Part shown: in pieces, positions 28,210 to 37,785 of the stretch
Position numbering within the stretch: the first letter of the stretch is position 1
How the letters are laid out: the number at the start of each line of letters is the position of its first letter
Position numbers and translations under genes: made by a program
The notes under the pieces: generated by a model
The model's database searches: none
What the model saw: the letters and a program-made list of their open reading frames with translations, nothing else
What the model was told of the DNA's origin: nothing
Origin: Dissulfuribacter thermophilus
Lineage (GTDB): Bacteria > Desulfobacterota > Dissulfuribacteria > Dissulfuribacterales > Dissulfuribacteraceae
Direction: 5' to 3'
Length of the DNA stretch: 64,000 nucleotides
NCBI RefSeq assembly: GCF_001687335.1
Contig: NZ_MAGO01000001.1
Location: forward strand, 186,001-250,000

Positions 28210-29880
28210 ATGCTCCGGGAGCTAATCCTCGAAAATTTTGTATTAATTAAACGGGCTCACATCTTCTTAGATGATGGGCTTACCGTATTTACAGGTGAGA
28301 CAGGGGCCGGTAAAAGCCTTCTCGTCAGGGCTGTGAAGCTCCTTTTGGGTGAAAGACAGGTACCTGGCCTCATATATCCTGGGGCAGAACGTGCAGTTTT
28401 ACAGGCAATATTTGATCCTCCCCTATGGCTAAGGGAACTAATGGAAGAGTTTGGCCTTTCAACTGATGAAGGGCTCATAATAAAACGTATATTTTCTAGG
28501 AAAACAAAGGCTCGCACCTATGTAAATGGTCATGCTATGACCCTTTATGAATTAAAGCAGTTGACTGGCGGACTTTTAAGTATAGCAGGACAGCACGAAT
28601 ATCAGGGACTGTTGAAGAGAGGGAGCTATATTGGATGGCTTGATCGTTTTGCGGGCCTTATCGATGAGCGAAAAAGGCTAAACAAGATCTATGAAGATTT
28701 GAGGGCATTAGAGGAGGAGGAAAGAAGGCTTTATTCTAGGATAGGCGATTTGCAGGCTCGAAAAGAAATTTTAGAGGCGGAGCTTGGAGAGATAGAAGAA
28801 ATCGATCCAAAAGAGGGTGAAGAAGAGGTAATTTTGAGGGAACTAGAGTTGCTTCGTTCATCTTCAACCCTTAAAGAGCTTGGACAAGCCGCATACGCAA
28901 AACTGTATTCATCCCGTGGCTCTTGTGAGGAGCTTCTATCTGAGGCAATGGATGCCATTTCGAAGATGTCCAGTATTGATTCGAGGTTAAATGAAATTTC
29001 CAAGCGTCTTGACTCTGCCCTCACAGAGATTCGTGAGGTGGCCTATGAGATTAGAGACTATACAGATGACATAACAGGTGACCCGCAGAGGATCGATGAG
29101 CTTGAGTCAAGGTTACAGAGGCTTAGGAAGCTGCTTTTGAAGCACGGGCCCACAGTCGAGGATTGTCTGAGGAAAAAGGAGCAGATAAAGGCACAGCTAA
29201 GTGCCCTAAACAGCCCCAAGGCCTTCATGGCCGAAATTAAAGCGAGGTTAGAGGAAAAGAGAAAAGAACTTTTAGATGCGGCATTGAACCTTTCCGAGAT
29301 GCGAAAAGATGCGGCAAGGCAGTTTGAAAGTGCTGTGAATAGAGAGCTGGAAGGTCTCTTCATCCATGATTGTTTGTTTAGCATCCGGATTGAGACCCCA
29401 GATGAACCTTCATATAAAGACGTTGGACCGGACGGTATGGACAAGGTGTTTTTTTGTTTCAGGCCAAACCCAGGACTTTCTCCGAGACCCTTAAATGAAA
29501 TTGCCTCAGGAGGAGAGCTATCCAGGGTTATGTTGGCTTTGAGGGTTGCTCTTTCAGGTAGATTAGAAGGTACAACTATTTTGTTTGATGAAATAGATGC
29601 GGGCATTGGGGGGGAGACAGCCAATTTCGTGGGAGAAAAGTTGAGGTCCCTTGGCGAGGCTATGCAGGTACTGTGTGTTTCGCATTTTCCCCAGGTCGCA
29701 TCAAGGGCAAGTGGGCATTTTGTAGTCAAAAAAATACAGGATAGTAATCAAACATGGACTGAAATTTTCGAGGTGAGAGGCGAAACGAGGGTCCAGGAGA
29801 TTGCAAGAATGCTAGGGGGAAGTGGGCCTGAGGCACTGGGATATGCCAGATCTCTTTTAGATATGGGGGATAAAGAGTGA
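28210..29880 (+). CDS. recN: DNA repair protein RecN
   Basis: SMC-like ATPase acting in double-strand-break repair. The N terminus has LRELILENFVLIKRAHI and Walker A FTGETGAGKSLLVRAVKLL; central coiled coils cover roughly residues 150-350; the C terminus carries the ABC signature ASGGELSRVMLALRVAL and Walker B TTILFDEIDAGIGGETA. About 556 residues. The start is the ATG at 28210 (a TTG two codons earlier is possible). It overlaps the next gene by four bases (GTGA). Confidence 0.95.
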   Translation: MLRELILENFVLIKRAHIFLDDGLTVFTGETGAGKSLLVRAVKLLLGERQVPGLIYPGAERAVLQAIFDPPLWLRELMEEFGLSTDEGLIIKRIFSRKTKARTYVNGHAMTLYELKQLTGGLLSIAGQHEYQGLLKRGSYIGWLDRFAGLIDERKRLNKIYEDLRALEEEERRLYSRIGDLQARKEILEAELGEIEEIDPKEGEEEVILRELELLRSSSTLKELGQAAYAKLYSSRGSCEELLSEAMDAISKMSSIDSRLNEISKRLDSALTEIREVAYEIRDYTDDITGDPQRIDELESRLQRLRKLLLKHGPTVEDCLRKKEQIKAQLSALNSPKAFMAEIKARLEEKRKELLDAALNLSEMRKDAARQFESAVNRELEGLFIHDCLFSIRIETPDEPSYKDVGPDGMDKVFFCFRPNPGLSPRPLNEIASGGELSRVMLALRVALSGRLEGTTILFDEIDAGIGGETANFVGEKLRSLGEAMQVLCVSHFPQVASRASGHFVVKKIQDSNQTWTEIFEVRGETRVQEIARMLGGSGPEALGYARSLLDMGDKE

Positions 29881-30854
29881 AGCGTAGAGGACTTGTACTA
29901 TTTTCTGGAGGACTAGACAGTATATTGGCCTCAAAGGTCTTAGAGGCCCAGGGAATAGAAGTAATTTGCATAAAATTTATCACTCCTTTTTTTGGTCAGC
30001 GGGCATTGAAAGACCCAGAGCGAGAAAAGGCTCGGGTAAAGGAAAAGTATGGTCTTACATTAGAGCTGATTGATATAAGCCAAGAATTCATCGAGATGCT
30101 GCATGACCCATCCCATGGATATGGTAAATATCTAAACCCGTGTCTCGATTGCAAGATCCTAATGGTAAGAAAGGCGGTTTCTCTTTTAGAAGACTTTGGA
30201 GCATCATTTGTTGCAACAGGTGAGGTCATAGGGCAAAGGCCCATGAGTCAGAGAAGGGACGCCATGAGGATCGTCGAAAGGGATGCCTGTGCAGATGGCC
30301 TACTTTTAAGACCTCTATGTGCAAAACACATGCGCCCCACCAAGGCAGAAATTGAGGGGATTGTAGACAGGTCCAGGCTGCTCGGTATCTCTGGCAGGGG
30401 AAGAAAGGAGCAGATGCGTCTTGCCGAGACCTTTGGCATTAAAGACTATCCAACCCCTGCAGGAGGGTGCTTACTTGCAGATCCAATCCTTTCAGGCCGT
30501 TTCAAGGAGATCATGGATAGATATAGGGATCCTGATACCAATGATTTTCTACTTGCCCAGACAGGTAGGCACTTCTTCCTAGAAGACGGCTCTTGGTTGG
30601 TAGTTGGTAGAAATCAGGGAGAAAATCGGCAGATAGAGGCGTTGTCTAGAAAGGACGATATAATAATTAAAGCGAAGAATGCGCCAGGACCAACGGCCTT
30701 ATGGAGAAACTATAAAGACAAGGCCTCAAAAGAGGAGGTATTGGCGATTTTCCGAAGATATGTAAAAAAGGCCCCAGAAGATCTGTGTATAGTGATGAAT
30801 GTTTTGTCGGCTGAGGCTAGAGAGGATGATAGCAATCTCGGGCATGAGCAATAG
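29877..30854 (+). CDS. ThiI/MnmA-like PP-loop tRNA thiolation protein
   Basis: A 325-residue PP-loop ATP pyrophosphatase. The adenylation motif VLFSGGLDSILASKVLEA is at the N terminus; cysteines in NPCLDCKILMVRKA and the block PTPAGGCLLADP are features of sulfur-inserting enzymes of this kind. The C-terminal hundred residues (RHFFLEDGSWLVVGRNQGEN) resemble an NFACT-R-like RNA-binding domain. Such proteins are usually annotated as tRNA 4-thiouridine or 2-thiouridine synthases; which base is modified is uncertain. It is coupled to recN by a four-base overlap. Confidence 0.8.
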   Translation: MKRRGLVLFSGGLDSILASKVLEAQGIEVICIKFITPFFGQRALKDPEREKARVKEKYGLTLELIDISQEFIEMLHDPSHGYGKYLNPCLDCKILMVRKAVSLLEDFGASFVATGEVIGQRPMSQRRDAMRIVERDACADGLLLRPLCAKHMRPTKAEIEGIVDRSRLLGISGRGRKEQMRLAETFGIKDYPTPAGGCLLADPILSGRFKEIMDRYRDPDTNDFLLAQTGRHFFLEDGSWLVVGRNQGENRQIEALSRKDDIIIKAKNAPGPTALWRNYKDKASKEEVLAIFRRYVKKAPEDLCIVMNVLSAEAREDDSNLGHEQ

Positions 30855-30997
30855 GCTGAATTCGTCCGGTGAGTCGGCTGAATTGATGGTAATTTAACCC
30901 TATTTTGGGATTTACAGGGTCCAAAAATTCCTTTAAGATGCGCAAGTCCAAACTTTCATTTGATAAATTATTCTAGATAATATTTTGGGAGACCTCC

Positions 30998-32887
30998 ATG
31001 CTTGATGTTATAAGGCGAAATGCTGGCTCATGGCTGCTCAAAATAATTCTTGGGGCCATTGTGGTTGTTTTTGTGTTTTGGGGGATAGGATCATTTAGGT
31101 CTCAGAGGATGAGTGTAATTGCCAAGGTAAATGGTGAAGACATCCTCCAAGAACAATATCAACAGGCATATGCTCAAGCTATTGAAAGATACAGTAAGAT
31201 GTTTGGGGGGAGTATCCCCGCAGGACTTCTAAAGCAGCTTAACATCAAAAAACAGGTCCTTGATTCTCTTATAGATGATGCGCTGGTGCGTCAGGCTGCG
31301 AGTGATGTAGGGATTAGGGTGAGCGAAGAGGAGATAAGGAGGGTCATACTCTCATTTCCCAACTTTAAAAGAAACGGCGTTTTTGACAAAAAGCTCTATG
31401 ATCTGGCATTGAGGGAGGCGCATCTGACTCCTATCGCCTTCGAAGGGCTGATCCGGCAGCAGCTCATTACAGATAAGCTGAGAGAAATGTTGTTTTCTGG
31501 GATTATAGTTCCAGATGCAGAGGTAGCAGAATACTATAGATTCCAGAACGAAGAAATAAATGCCGAATTCGTAAAAATCCCCTCCTCCAGTTGTGAAGAT
31601 GATGTGAATGTTACTGATCAGGCATTGAAGGGTTGGTTTGAAGAAAATAAGGCCAGATACGAGACTAAACCCAAAATCAAGATTAGATATGTGGAATTTT
31701 CTCGCGACGAGGTGTTGAAGGGGGTAACGGTTACGCCAGATGCCATACAGTCCTATTATGAAACTCATAAAAAGGATTATGAGGTTAAGGAAAGAAGGCG
31801 TGCAAGACATATACTCATAAAGGTTCCACCTGGGGCAGATAATGCAACGACTGCAAAAAAGAGGGAAAAGGCCCTGGAGATACTGAAAAAGGCCAAGGCT
31901 GGAGAAGATTTTGCCGAATTGGCCAAAAAGTATTCTGAGGATCCTGGCACTGCAAAGTCCGGAGGAGACCTTGGCTTCTTTACAAAGGGTATGATGGTCA
32001 AACCCTTTGAGGAAAAAGTGTTTTCCATGAAGGAAGGGGAGATAGCCGGGCCAATTCGGACTCAGTTCGGATTTCATGTGGTTAAATTGGAAAAGGTGGA
32101 GCCATCAAGGGTTAAGAGTCTTGAAGAGGTAAAGGAAGAAATAGAGAAGAAGTTAAAAGACCAGAAGGCCAATGACATTCTCTGGGAGATGGCCAATAAG
32201 GCTTATGATGAAATAATTGGTCTTGGTGGTCTTGATGTATATGCCAAGGGTGCAAATATAGAGTTAAAAGAAACAGGACTTTTTTCAAAGGATGCTCCTC
32301 CACCATTGGTAGGGTTTTCGCAACAAGTGTTAAATTCGCTTTTTGCTCTTGATAAGGGAGAGTTGAGTTCCCTTCTGGAGGTGCCAAAAGGGATAATAAT
32401 TGCGGAAGTCGTTGAAAAGCGGCCTCCGGAGATCCCAGAGTTTGACACCATAAAATCGCAGGTGAGAAGGGACTTTGTCAGGGAAAAGGCCCAAGTCGTC
32501 TGTGAAGAGAAGGCAAAGGATCTGTTGGCAAAGGCCAAGTCCGAGGGGCTTGAAAAGGCAGCCAAATCCATGGGGTTAGAGGTAGAGGAGACCGGCTTTT
32601 TTAAGCGTTCAGGTCTGGCAAAGGCAAAGGGGGTTCCTAGGTCTGTGGCAAAGGCAGCTCTGGCCCTTTATGAAGATAAGCCCCTTTGTGAAGAGCCTAT
32701 GAAGGTCCAAGACGAATTTTATGTCTTTGCCTTTAAGGAGAGAAAGGCTGTGGATATGTCTGGACTCGACAGCCAAAAAGATCAGATTAGACAGACATTG
32801 CTGAATAAGAAGAAGAGCGAGGCCTTTAGCCAATGGCTCAATCATCAAAGGCAAAAGGCTGAGATTGAGATTTTGAGGAACCTTTAG
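30998..32887 (+). CDS. PpiD/SurA-type periplasmic peptidyl-prolyl isomerase
   Basis: Membrane-anchored foldase of 629 residues. One N-terminal membrane helix (LLKIILGAIVVVFVFWGIGSF) is followed by a SurA-N chaperone domain (VNGEDILQEQYQQAYAQAIE) and a parvulin domain near residues 265-365 (RRARHILIKVP ... SGGDLGFFTKGMMVKPFEEK ... FGFHVVKLEKVEP). A further helical region with weak parvulin likeness ends the protein. This order is that of PpiD. It likely assists folding of exported proteins. A ribosome binding site GGGAGACC precedes the ATG. Confidence 0.9.
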   Translation: MLDVIRRNAGSWLLKIILGAIVVVFVFWGIGSFRSQRMSVIAKVNGEDILQEQYQQAYAQAIERYSKMFGGSIPAGLLKQLNIKKQVLDSLIDDALVRQAASDVGIRVSEEEIRRVILSFPNFKRNGVFDKKLYDLALREAHLTPIAFEGLIRQQLITDKLREMLFSGIIVPDAEVAEYYRFQNEEINAEFVKIPSSSCEDDVNVTDQALKGWFEENKARYETKPKIKIRYVEFSRDEVLKGVTVTPDAIQSYYETHKKDYEVKERRRARHILIKVPPGADNATTAKKREKALEILKKAKAGEDFAELAKKYSEDPGTAKSGGDLGFFTKGMMVKPFEEKVFSMKEGEIAGPIRTQFGFHVVKLEKVEPSRVKSLEEVKEEIEKKLKDQKANDILWEMANKAYDEIIGLGGLDVYAKGANIELKETGLFSKDAPPPLVGFSQQVLNSLFALDKGELSSLLEVPKGIIIAEVVEKRPPEIPEFDTIKSQVRRDFVREKAQVVCEEKAKDLLAKAKSEGLEKAAKSMGLEVEETGFFKRSGLAKAKGVPRSVAKAALALYEDKPLCEEPMKVQDEFYVFAFKERKAVDMSGLDSQKDQIRQTLLNKKKSEAFSQWLNHQRQKAEIEILRNL

Positions 32888-32960
32888 GTCAATCCTTGAC
32901 AGTTAATTTTTCGGAGTGTATGAAACGACACCCTTTAATTAGAAAAGGAGAGAAGTGGAG

Positions 32961-33095
32961 ATGAAGCGTACATTTCAACCAAGCAATATCAAACGTAAGC
33001 GTACCCACGGATTCAGAAAGAGAATGAGTACCAGGGCTGGAAGAAAGGTCTTGGCAAGGCGTAGAGCAAAGGGACGCCATAGACTTACGGTCTAA
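32961..33095 (+). CDS. rpmH: 50S ribosomal protein L34
   Basis: A 44-residue, very basic protein beginning [20 protein letters not shown] and ending GRHRLTV, an almost textbook L34. The ribosome binding site GTGGAG lies directly before the ATG. It opens the conserved rpmH-rnpA-yidD-yidC-jag-mnmE cluster. dnaA is not next to it here. Confidence 0.97.
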   Translation: MKRTFQPSNIKRKRTHGFRKRMSTRAGRKVLARRRAKGRHRLTV

Positions 33096-33098
33096 TCC

Positions 33099-33437
33099 TT
33101 GAATCGCCAGACCCTTAGGCCCTGGGAGCGAATTCGAAATAGCGCGGATTTTACCAGGTGTTTTAAGGCTGGAAAGCGTAAGAGGCTTCCAGGGCTTACG
33201 GTTGTGTATGCACCAAATTCCAGAGGCTACAGGCGAATAGGATTAAGCGTGGGAAGGCGCATTGGGCCAGCAGTTAAGAGGAACAGGGTTAAGAGGATAC
33301 TACGGGAAATATTTAGGCGAAATAAGACGATCTTCCCAGACGGCTACGATTTCGTCTTTGTGCCCAGAGAGGACTTTTTAGAGATTAAATGGGAAGAACA
33401 TATTCGGCATTTAAGAGATGCATTTTACTCTTCATAA
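33099..33437 (+). CDS. rnpA: Ribonuclease P protein component
   Basis: Protein subunit of RNase P, which matures tRNA 5' ends. The conserved basic motif [16 protein letters not shown] is present, after [12 protein letters not shown]. 112 residues from a TTG start three bases after the rpmH stop, giving [18 protein letters not shown]. The last 49 bases overlap yidD. Confidence 0.94.
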   Translation: MNRQTLRPWERIRNSADFTRCFKAGKRKRLPGLTVVYAPNSRGYRRIGLSVGRRIGPAVKRNRVKRILREIFRRNKTIFPDGYDFVFVPREDFLEIKWEEHIRHLRDAFYSS

Positions 33438-33769
33438 GTGCATATAGATGGTTTATAAGCCCAATACTACCAAAAAGTTGTAGGTTCTATCCCACATGTT
33501 CTCAATATGCCATGGAGGCAATAGAGACCTTTGGCATAGGCAAAGGTCTCTATTTGGCTATTAAGCGGCTTTTAAGATGCCATCCCTGGAGCCTCGGTGG
33601 CTTCGACCCAGTGCCCTTACCCCCAAAAAAAATAAGTAAAAAGAGGAAACAGAAGACTGGATATGGAGTGGAGAGCATTTTTAGCAATTACACTTTCAAT
33701 TTTTGTTTTATTGGCCTTTCAGGTCTTTTTTCCAGAACAACAAAATGCGACGGCACCTCAAGGGAATAA
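33389..33769 (+). CDS. yidD: Membrane protein insertion efficiency factor YidD
   Basis: Small membrane-associated helper of YidC. The core [28 protein letters not shown] ... [13 protein letters not shown] is complete, split here only for citation. The only good start is the ATG at 33389 inside rnpA. Unusually the frame continues about 50 residues past the normal end and overlaps yidC by 107 bases; that tail ([12 protein letters not shown] onward) has no YidD homology and is effectively an out-of-frame reading of the yidC start. Confidence 0.88.
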   Translation: MGRTYSAFKRCILLFISAYRWFISPILPKSCRFYPTCSQYAMEAIETFGIGKGLYLAIKRLLRCHPWSLGGFDPVPLPPKKISKKRKQKTGYGVESIFSNYTFNFCFIGLSGLFSRTTKCDGTSRE

Positions 33770-35264
33770 GGCTAACACAGAACTAGCGCAAAAAGCCCCT
33801 TCTAAAGTCGAACATCACACAAATGGGGCGATGAAACAAGAATCCATAGGGACCCGCACCCGTAAGCCCCTTCGTCAACCTAAGGACGTAGTTATTGAAA
33901 CAGATCTTTATAAGGCAGTCTTTACTGAGGAAGGTGGGGCTGTAAAGGCATTTTATCTCAAAAAATATAGGGAAACCGTAGAAAAGGATTCACCACCTGT
34001 AAATTTGGTTAATGCCGTTCCACCAGTTTTACCCCTTGCAATTGGCTTTACTGGTAAAACCTCAGGGTCCTTTGAGCCAATATTCATGGATGCCCAAAAG
34101 GGAGAGGATACCCTCACGTTTATAGGGGAAATCGAAGGCGGCACCAAGGTCAAAGAGGTCTTCAAGTTTAAGAAAGATTCGTATTGGATAGATCTTGAAA
34201 TTGAAGTGCTGGGACAAGGTAAGGATTTTCCAGTAATTGCACTTTCGAACAGGCCGGTATTGAAGAGTTCACGTTATAGCTTTCAGGGTATCTCCTATTA
34301 CGGAAAAGACGGACTTCAAGAGGTCAAGCTAGATAAGGGCGAGACCAAAACATATCATGGGCCAATTAAATGGTTGGGGATAGGGGATAAGTATTTCATG
34401 GCAAGCGTCATCCCCCTAACCCCTGAGGTCCCAGAATGGCAAGTAAGCATGAGCCTGATTGAAGGCGATGGATTAAGTACTGCCTGGCTTTCTCCAAGGT
34501 TCGCTGGCAAGGCACCGCAAAAGCTCAGCCTAGGACTCTACTTTGGGCCAAAGGAGATAGATGTCCTAAAGGCCGTGGACCATAGTCTAGCAGAGGCAAT
34601 AAATTTTGGGTGGTTTGACGTCCTGGCAAAGCCCCTACTCTACTTTCTCAAATTCCTCTATAAATTTACGCACAACTACGGTGTAGCCATAATAATCGTC
34701 ACAGTGCTAATTAAGATTGCCTTCTGGCCCCTTGCCCACAAGAGCGCAAAGGCCATGAAGACCATGCAAAAACTGCAGCCAAGGCTTCAAAAGCTTAAGG
34801 AAAAGTACGGCGATGATAAAGAGCGTTTGAATAAGGAACTCTTACAGCTCTACAAGACATACAAGATAAACCCCATGAGCGGCTGCCTTCCAATGCTACT
34901 TCAGCTACCCGTGTTTTTCGCTCTCTATAAAGTCCTTTTGCAGGCAATTGAGTTGCGCCATGCTCCATTCATGCTCTGGATAAATGATCTTTCTGCACCA
35001 GATAGGTTAATGATACCCGGCGTTGACATACCGATGGTGCACGGGATCCCGGTCCTCACCATTCTCATGGGAGTCTCTATGTGGGGGCAACAAAAAATGA
35101 GCCCTGCATCTCTTGATCCAACCCAGGCAAAGATGATGCAGTTTTTGCCGGTGATCTTTACCTTCATGTTTTTGACATTTCCATCAGGATTGGTGCTTTA
35201 CTGGTTGGTGAACAACATTCTTTCAGTAGCGCAACAGTACTACATAAACAAGTTTACTGATTAA
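33663..35264 (+). CDS. yidC: Membrane protein insertase YidC
   Basis: Inserts and folds inner-membrane proteins, alone or with SecYEG. 533 residues: N-terminal helix ([18 protein letters not shown]), a large periplasmic beta domain (about 60-320), then the conserved C-terminal core with [40 protein letters not shown] and [20 protein letters not shown]. The Gram-negative long form confirms a two-membrane organism. The ATG at 33663 lies within the yidD frame. Confidence 0.96.
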   Translation: MEWRAFLAITLSIFVLLAFQVFFPEQQNATAPQGNKANTELAQKAPSKVEHHTNGAMKQESIGTRTRKPLRQPKDVVIETDLYKAVFTEEGGAVKAFYLKKYRETVEKDSPPVNLVNAVPPVLPLAIGFTGKTSGSFEPIFMDAQKGEDTLTFIGEIEGGTKVKEVFKFKKDSYWIDLEIEVLGQGKDFPVIALSNRPVLKSSRYSFQGISYYGKDGLQEVKLDKGETKTYHGPIKWLGIGDKYFMASVIPLTPEVPEWQVSMSLIEGDGLSTAWLSPRFAGKAPQKLSLGLYFGPKEIDVLKAVDHSLAEAINFGWFDVLAKPLLYFLKFLYKFTHNYGVAIIIVTVLIKIAFWPLAHKSAKAMKTMQKLQPRLQKLKEKYGDDKERLNKELLQLYKTYKINPMSGCLPMLLQLPVFFALYKVLLQAIELRHAPFMLWINDLSAPDRLMIPGVDIPMVHGIPVLTILMGVSMWGQQKMSPASLDPTQAKMMQFLPVIFTFMFLTFPSGLVLYWLVNNILSVAQQYYINKFTD

Positions 35265-35301
35265 TGAAGCGGGACAAATTGCTAAAGAGGAGTTTAGGGC
35301 A

Positions 35302-36144
35302 ATGGAGACACAAAAAATCTTCGAGGGAAAGACCGTTGATCATGCTATTGAAGATGCATGTAAATACTTTAACTGTACCAGAGATGCACTAGATGTAGAA
35401 ATCATAACAAAGGGATCAACTGGAATCTTTGGAATAGGAGGAAGAAAGGCCCAAATCAAGGTCACATACAAGGCGCCAGAAGAGCCAATAATAGATCTTG
35501 AGGAAAAAATAGAGGCTGAGAAAGAGATCCAAGAGGATCAAACTGAGAAGGAGGCCTTTAGTGTAAGCGGCGTTGAAGAGGATGTAAAAGCAGAAGATGC
35601 AGGCCAAAAAGATGCCGAGCCTTTGATGGAAGAGGCTCGTAACATACTTGAAGAACTCATCTCAAGGTCCAACATCCAGGGAAAAGTCAAGGTCCACATG
35701 GATCCCTCCACTGGACCCTATTTAAATGTCGAAAGTGATGAACTCTCGTTAATTATAGGGAAGAATGGGCAAAACCTTAATGCGTACAAATTTATCGTCA
35801 ATTTAATATTGAAGAGACGCCATCCAGATTGTCCCAATATCGAGGTCGATGCGCAAGGCTATCTAGAAAAACGTAGGGCTGCAATAGAGAATACGGCCAG
35901 GCGCATGGCAGAGAAGGCCAAAAAGATTGGCAGATCCGTATCTCTTGACCCCATGAACGCCAAAGAAAGGCGAATTGTGCACCTTGCAATCAAGAAGATA
36001 AAGGGGGTAACCACGAAGAGCGTTGGAGAAGGGGCCTCTAGGCGGGTAGTGATAGTGCCTCAAAGGAGGCGTAGCGGTTCTAGGTCCAGATCGAGGCAAA
36101 GGACCATGAATAAATCAAACTATCCTAGAGGCAGGAGACATTGA
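35302..36144 (+). CDS. jag: Jag/SpoIIIJ-associated RNA-binding protein (KH-R3H)
   Basis: 280 residues: a Jag-N domain (FEGKTVDHAIEDACKYFNC and GSTGIFGIGGRKAQIKV), an acidic linker, a KH domain with LSLIIGKNGQNLNAYKFI, and a C-terminal R3H domain (RRIVHLAIKKIKGVTTKSVG). The tail is arginine/serine-rich. It follows yidC by 37 bases, as in most genomes. The mechanism of Jag is not settled; RNA binding linked to membrane or envelope functions is known for relatives. Confidence 0.92.
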   Translation: METQKIFEGKTVDHAIEDACKYFNCTRDALDVEIITKGSTGIFGIGGRKAQIKVTYKAPEEPIIDLEEKIEAEKEIQEDQTEKEAFSVSGVEEDVKAEDAGQKDAEPLMEEARNILEELISRSNIQGKVKVHMDPSTGPYLNVESDELSLIIGKNGQNLNAYKFIVNLILKRRHPDCPNIEVDAQGYLEKRRAAIENTARRMAEKAKKIGRSVSLDPMNAKERRIVHLAIKKIKGVTTKSVGEGASRRVVIVPQRRRSGSRSRSRQRTMNKSNYPRGRRH

Positions 36145-36145
36145 C

Positions 36146-37600
36146 TTGTCCCTGCTTGAGAGGGAAAAGGACACAATCTGCGCTATTGCAACTCCGGTTG
36201 GTCCTGGCGGTATAGGGATTGTCAGGATAAGCGGGGCAGATGCATCCAAAATCCTGAAAAACGTCTTCAAACCTAAGAGAAATATAACGGATTTTGAATC
36301 CCATAGGCTTTACTATGGACACGTCCAGGATCCTCATTCCCATGAGATCATAGATGAGTGCATGGCCGTTCTCATGCGTGCCCCGCATAGTTACACCAGG
36401 GAAGACGTGGTGGAACTCCAGAGTCACAGCGGCCATGCAGTCCTAAAGCGGATCCTAGACCTTGCCATAGCCCAGGGGGCAAGACTTGCAGAACCAGGTG
36501 AGTTCACCAAAAGGGCATTTATAAATGGAAGGATAGACCTTGCCCAGGCAGAGGCCCTGATGGACCTCATTAATGCCCAGACAGAGGAAGAAAGAAGGCT
36601 GGCTGTCTCCACCCTCATGGGAAAGGAGGATTCTGAGACTGAGAGGATTCGAAACGTACTCCTAGAACTTCTCGCCCACCTGGAGGTGGCCATTGATTTT
36701 CCAGATGAAGACGTAGAAATTCTAGACGAAGGGCATTTGGCCTCAAGGCTGGAAAACGATGTCCTTACTCCAATAAGACAGCTTATTCAATCATATGAGC
36801 AGGGTCGAATCCTCAGAGAAGGTGCCCTCGTGGTCTTTGGCGGAAGACCAAATGTGGGAAAATCCAGTATATTCAATGCAATCCTTGGAATGGGCCGCGT
36901 TATAGTAAGCCCTATCCCAGGTACCACAAGGGATATTATTGAAGAGGCGGTGGATATCGAGGGGCTTAGGATTGTACTTGTAGATACAGCCGGTATAAGG
37001 GCAAAGGAAAAGGTGGGTGAGGATACAGGTGTAGACATAGTTGAGGCCCAGGGGATTGAGCTTTCTTTGAGCAGGCTAAAGGATGCCAATCTTGTATTGG
37101 TAGTGTTCGACCTTTCTGAAGACTTAAAAGATGAGGACTTTGAGGTCTTCTCTTATCTACCGGAAGATGCGCCATTTCTCGTGGTATTTAACAAGGCCGA
37201 TCTTGTAGATGATCCAGAGGGCCGTTTTAAGAAAATGGAAGAGGTCCTGGCATCAATGTTCCCGTCTTATGCAAATAAGAGAGGTTCTATTCTAGTCTCA
37301 GCTCAGACTGGTCTTGGACTAAAGGAACTTAAAAAGGCCCTTTTTAAGGCAATTATTGGGGAAGAGGGATCGACTTTAAAGAGGCATGGATTTATCCCCA
37401 ATCTCAGGCAGAAGGAGTGCCTAGAAAGGGCATTTGCCTTTGCAGAGAGGGCAAAGGAGGGCCTTGATAAGGGAAGGCCCCTTGAAGTGGTTGCAATGGA
37501 CGTTAGAGACGTCCTAAGGGCCTTTGAGGAGGTAACGGGTAGAGGCATTGAAGGGGATCTTTTAGATAAGATTTTTTCCAACTTTTGCCTTGGGAAATAG
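36146..37600 (+). CDS. mnmE: tRNA modification GTPase MnmE
   Basis: With MnmG it places the (carboxymethyl)aminomethyl group on wobble uridine 34. The N-terminal domain begins DTICAIATPVGPGGIGIVRI; the GTPase domain has G1 FGGRPNVGKSSIFNAI, G2-region GTTRDIIEE, G3 VDTAG and G4 NKAD; the conserved C-terminal cysteine motif is FCLGK at the very end. 484 residues from a TTG start one base after the jag stop. Confidence 0.96.
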   Translation: MSLLEREKDTICAIATPVGPGGIGIVRISGADASKILKNVFKPKRNITDFESHRLYYGHVQDPHSHEIIDECMAVLMRAPHSYTREDVVELQSHSGHAVLKRILDLAIAQGARLAEPGEFTKRAFINGRIDLAQAEALMDLINAQTEEERRLAVSTLMGKEDSETERIRNVLLELLAHLEVAIDFPDEDVEILDEGHLASRLENDVLTPIRQLIQSYEQGRILREGALVVFGGRPNVGKSSIFNAILGMGRVIVSPIPGTTRDIIEEAVDIEGLRIVLVDTAGIRAKEKVGEDTGVDIVEAQGIELSLSRLKDANLVLVVFDLSEDLKDEDFEVFSYLPEDAPFLVVFNKADLVDDPEGRFKKMEEVLASMFPSYANKRGSILVSAQTGLGLKELKKALFKAIIGEEGSTLKRHGFIPNLRQKECLERAFAFAERAKEGLDKGRPLEVVAMDVRDVLRAFEEVTGRGIEGDLLDKIFSNFCLGK

Positions 37601-37602
37601 CT

Positions 37603-37720
37603 AAGAAGTGTTGAGTGTTGAGTTTTGACTTTTGAGCATTTCAGAAGTTTTGAGTTATGAGTTTTGAGTTTTGAGTTGAACGAAGAATGATTCAAGGTTC
37701 TATGTCCAAGGTTGGAAACA
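37603..37720. repeat. Fragment of dispersed repeat family 2, reverse orientation
   Basis: The mnmE-IMPase gap is largely GTGTTGAGTGTTGAGTTTTG and similar words, including TTTTGAGCATTTCAGAAG, the reverse complement of the AACTCAAAACTC...CTTCTGAAATGCTC part of copy C at 56522. Confidence 0.55.
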
Positions 37721-37785
37721 TAAAAATTGAACTTTAATCATTGGAATTGGCATATTTTGACAAGGCCTTAGCGGGAGGACTGAAT

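Noticed and set aside
32888-33100. Chromosome origin next to rpmH
   Set aside because: No DnaA boxes (TTATCCACA-like) or dnaA gene found; the gap is only 73 bases.
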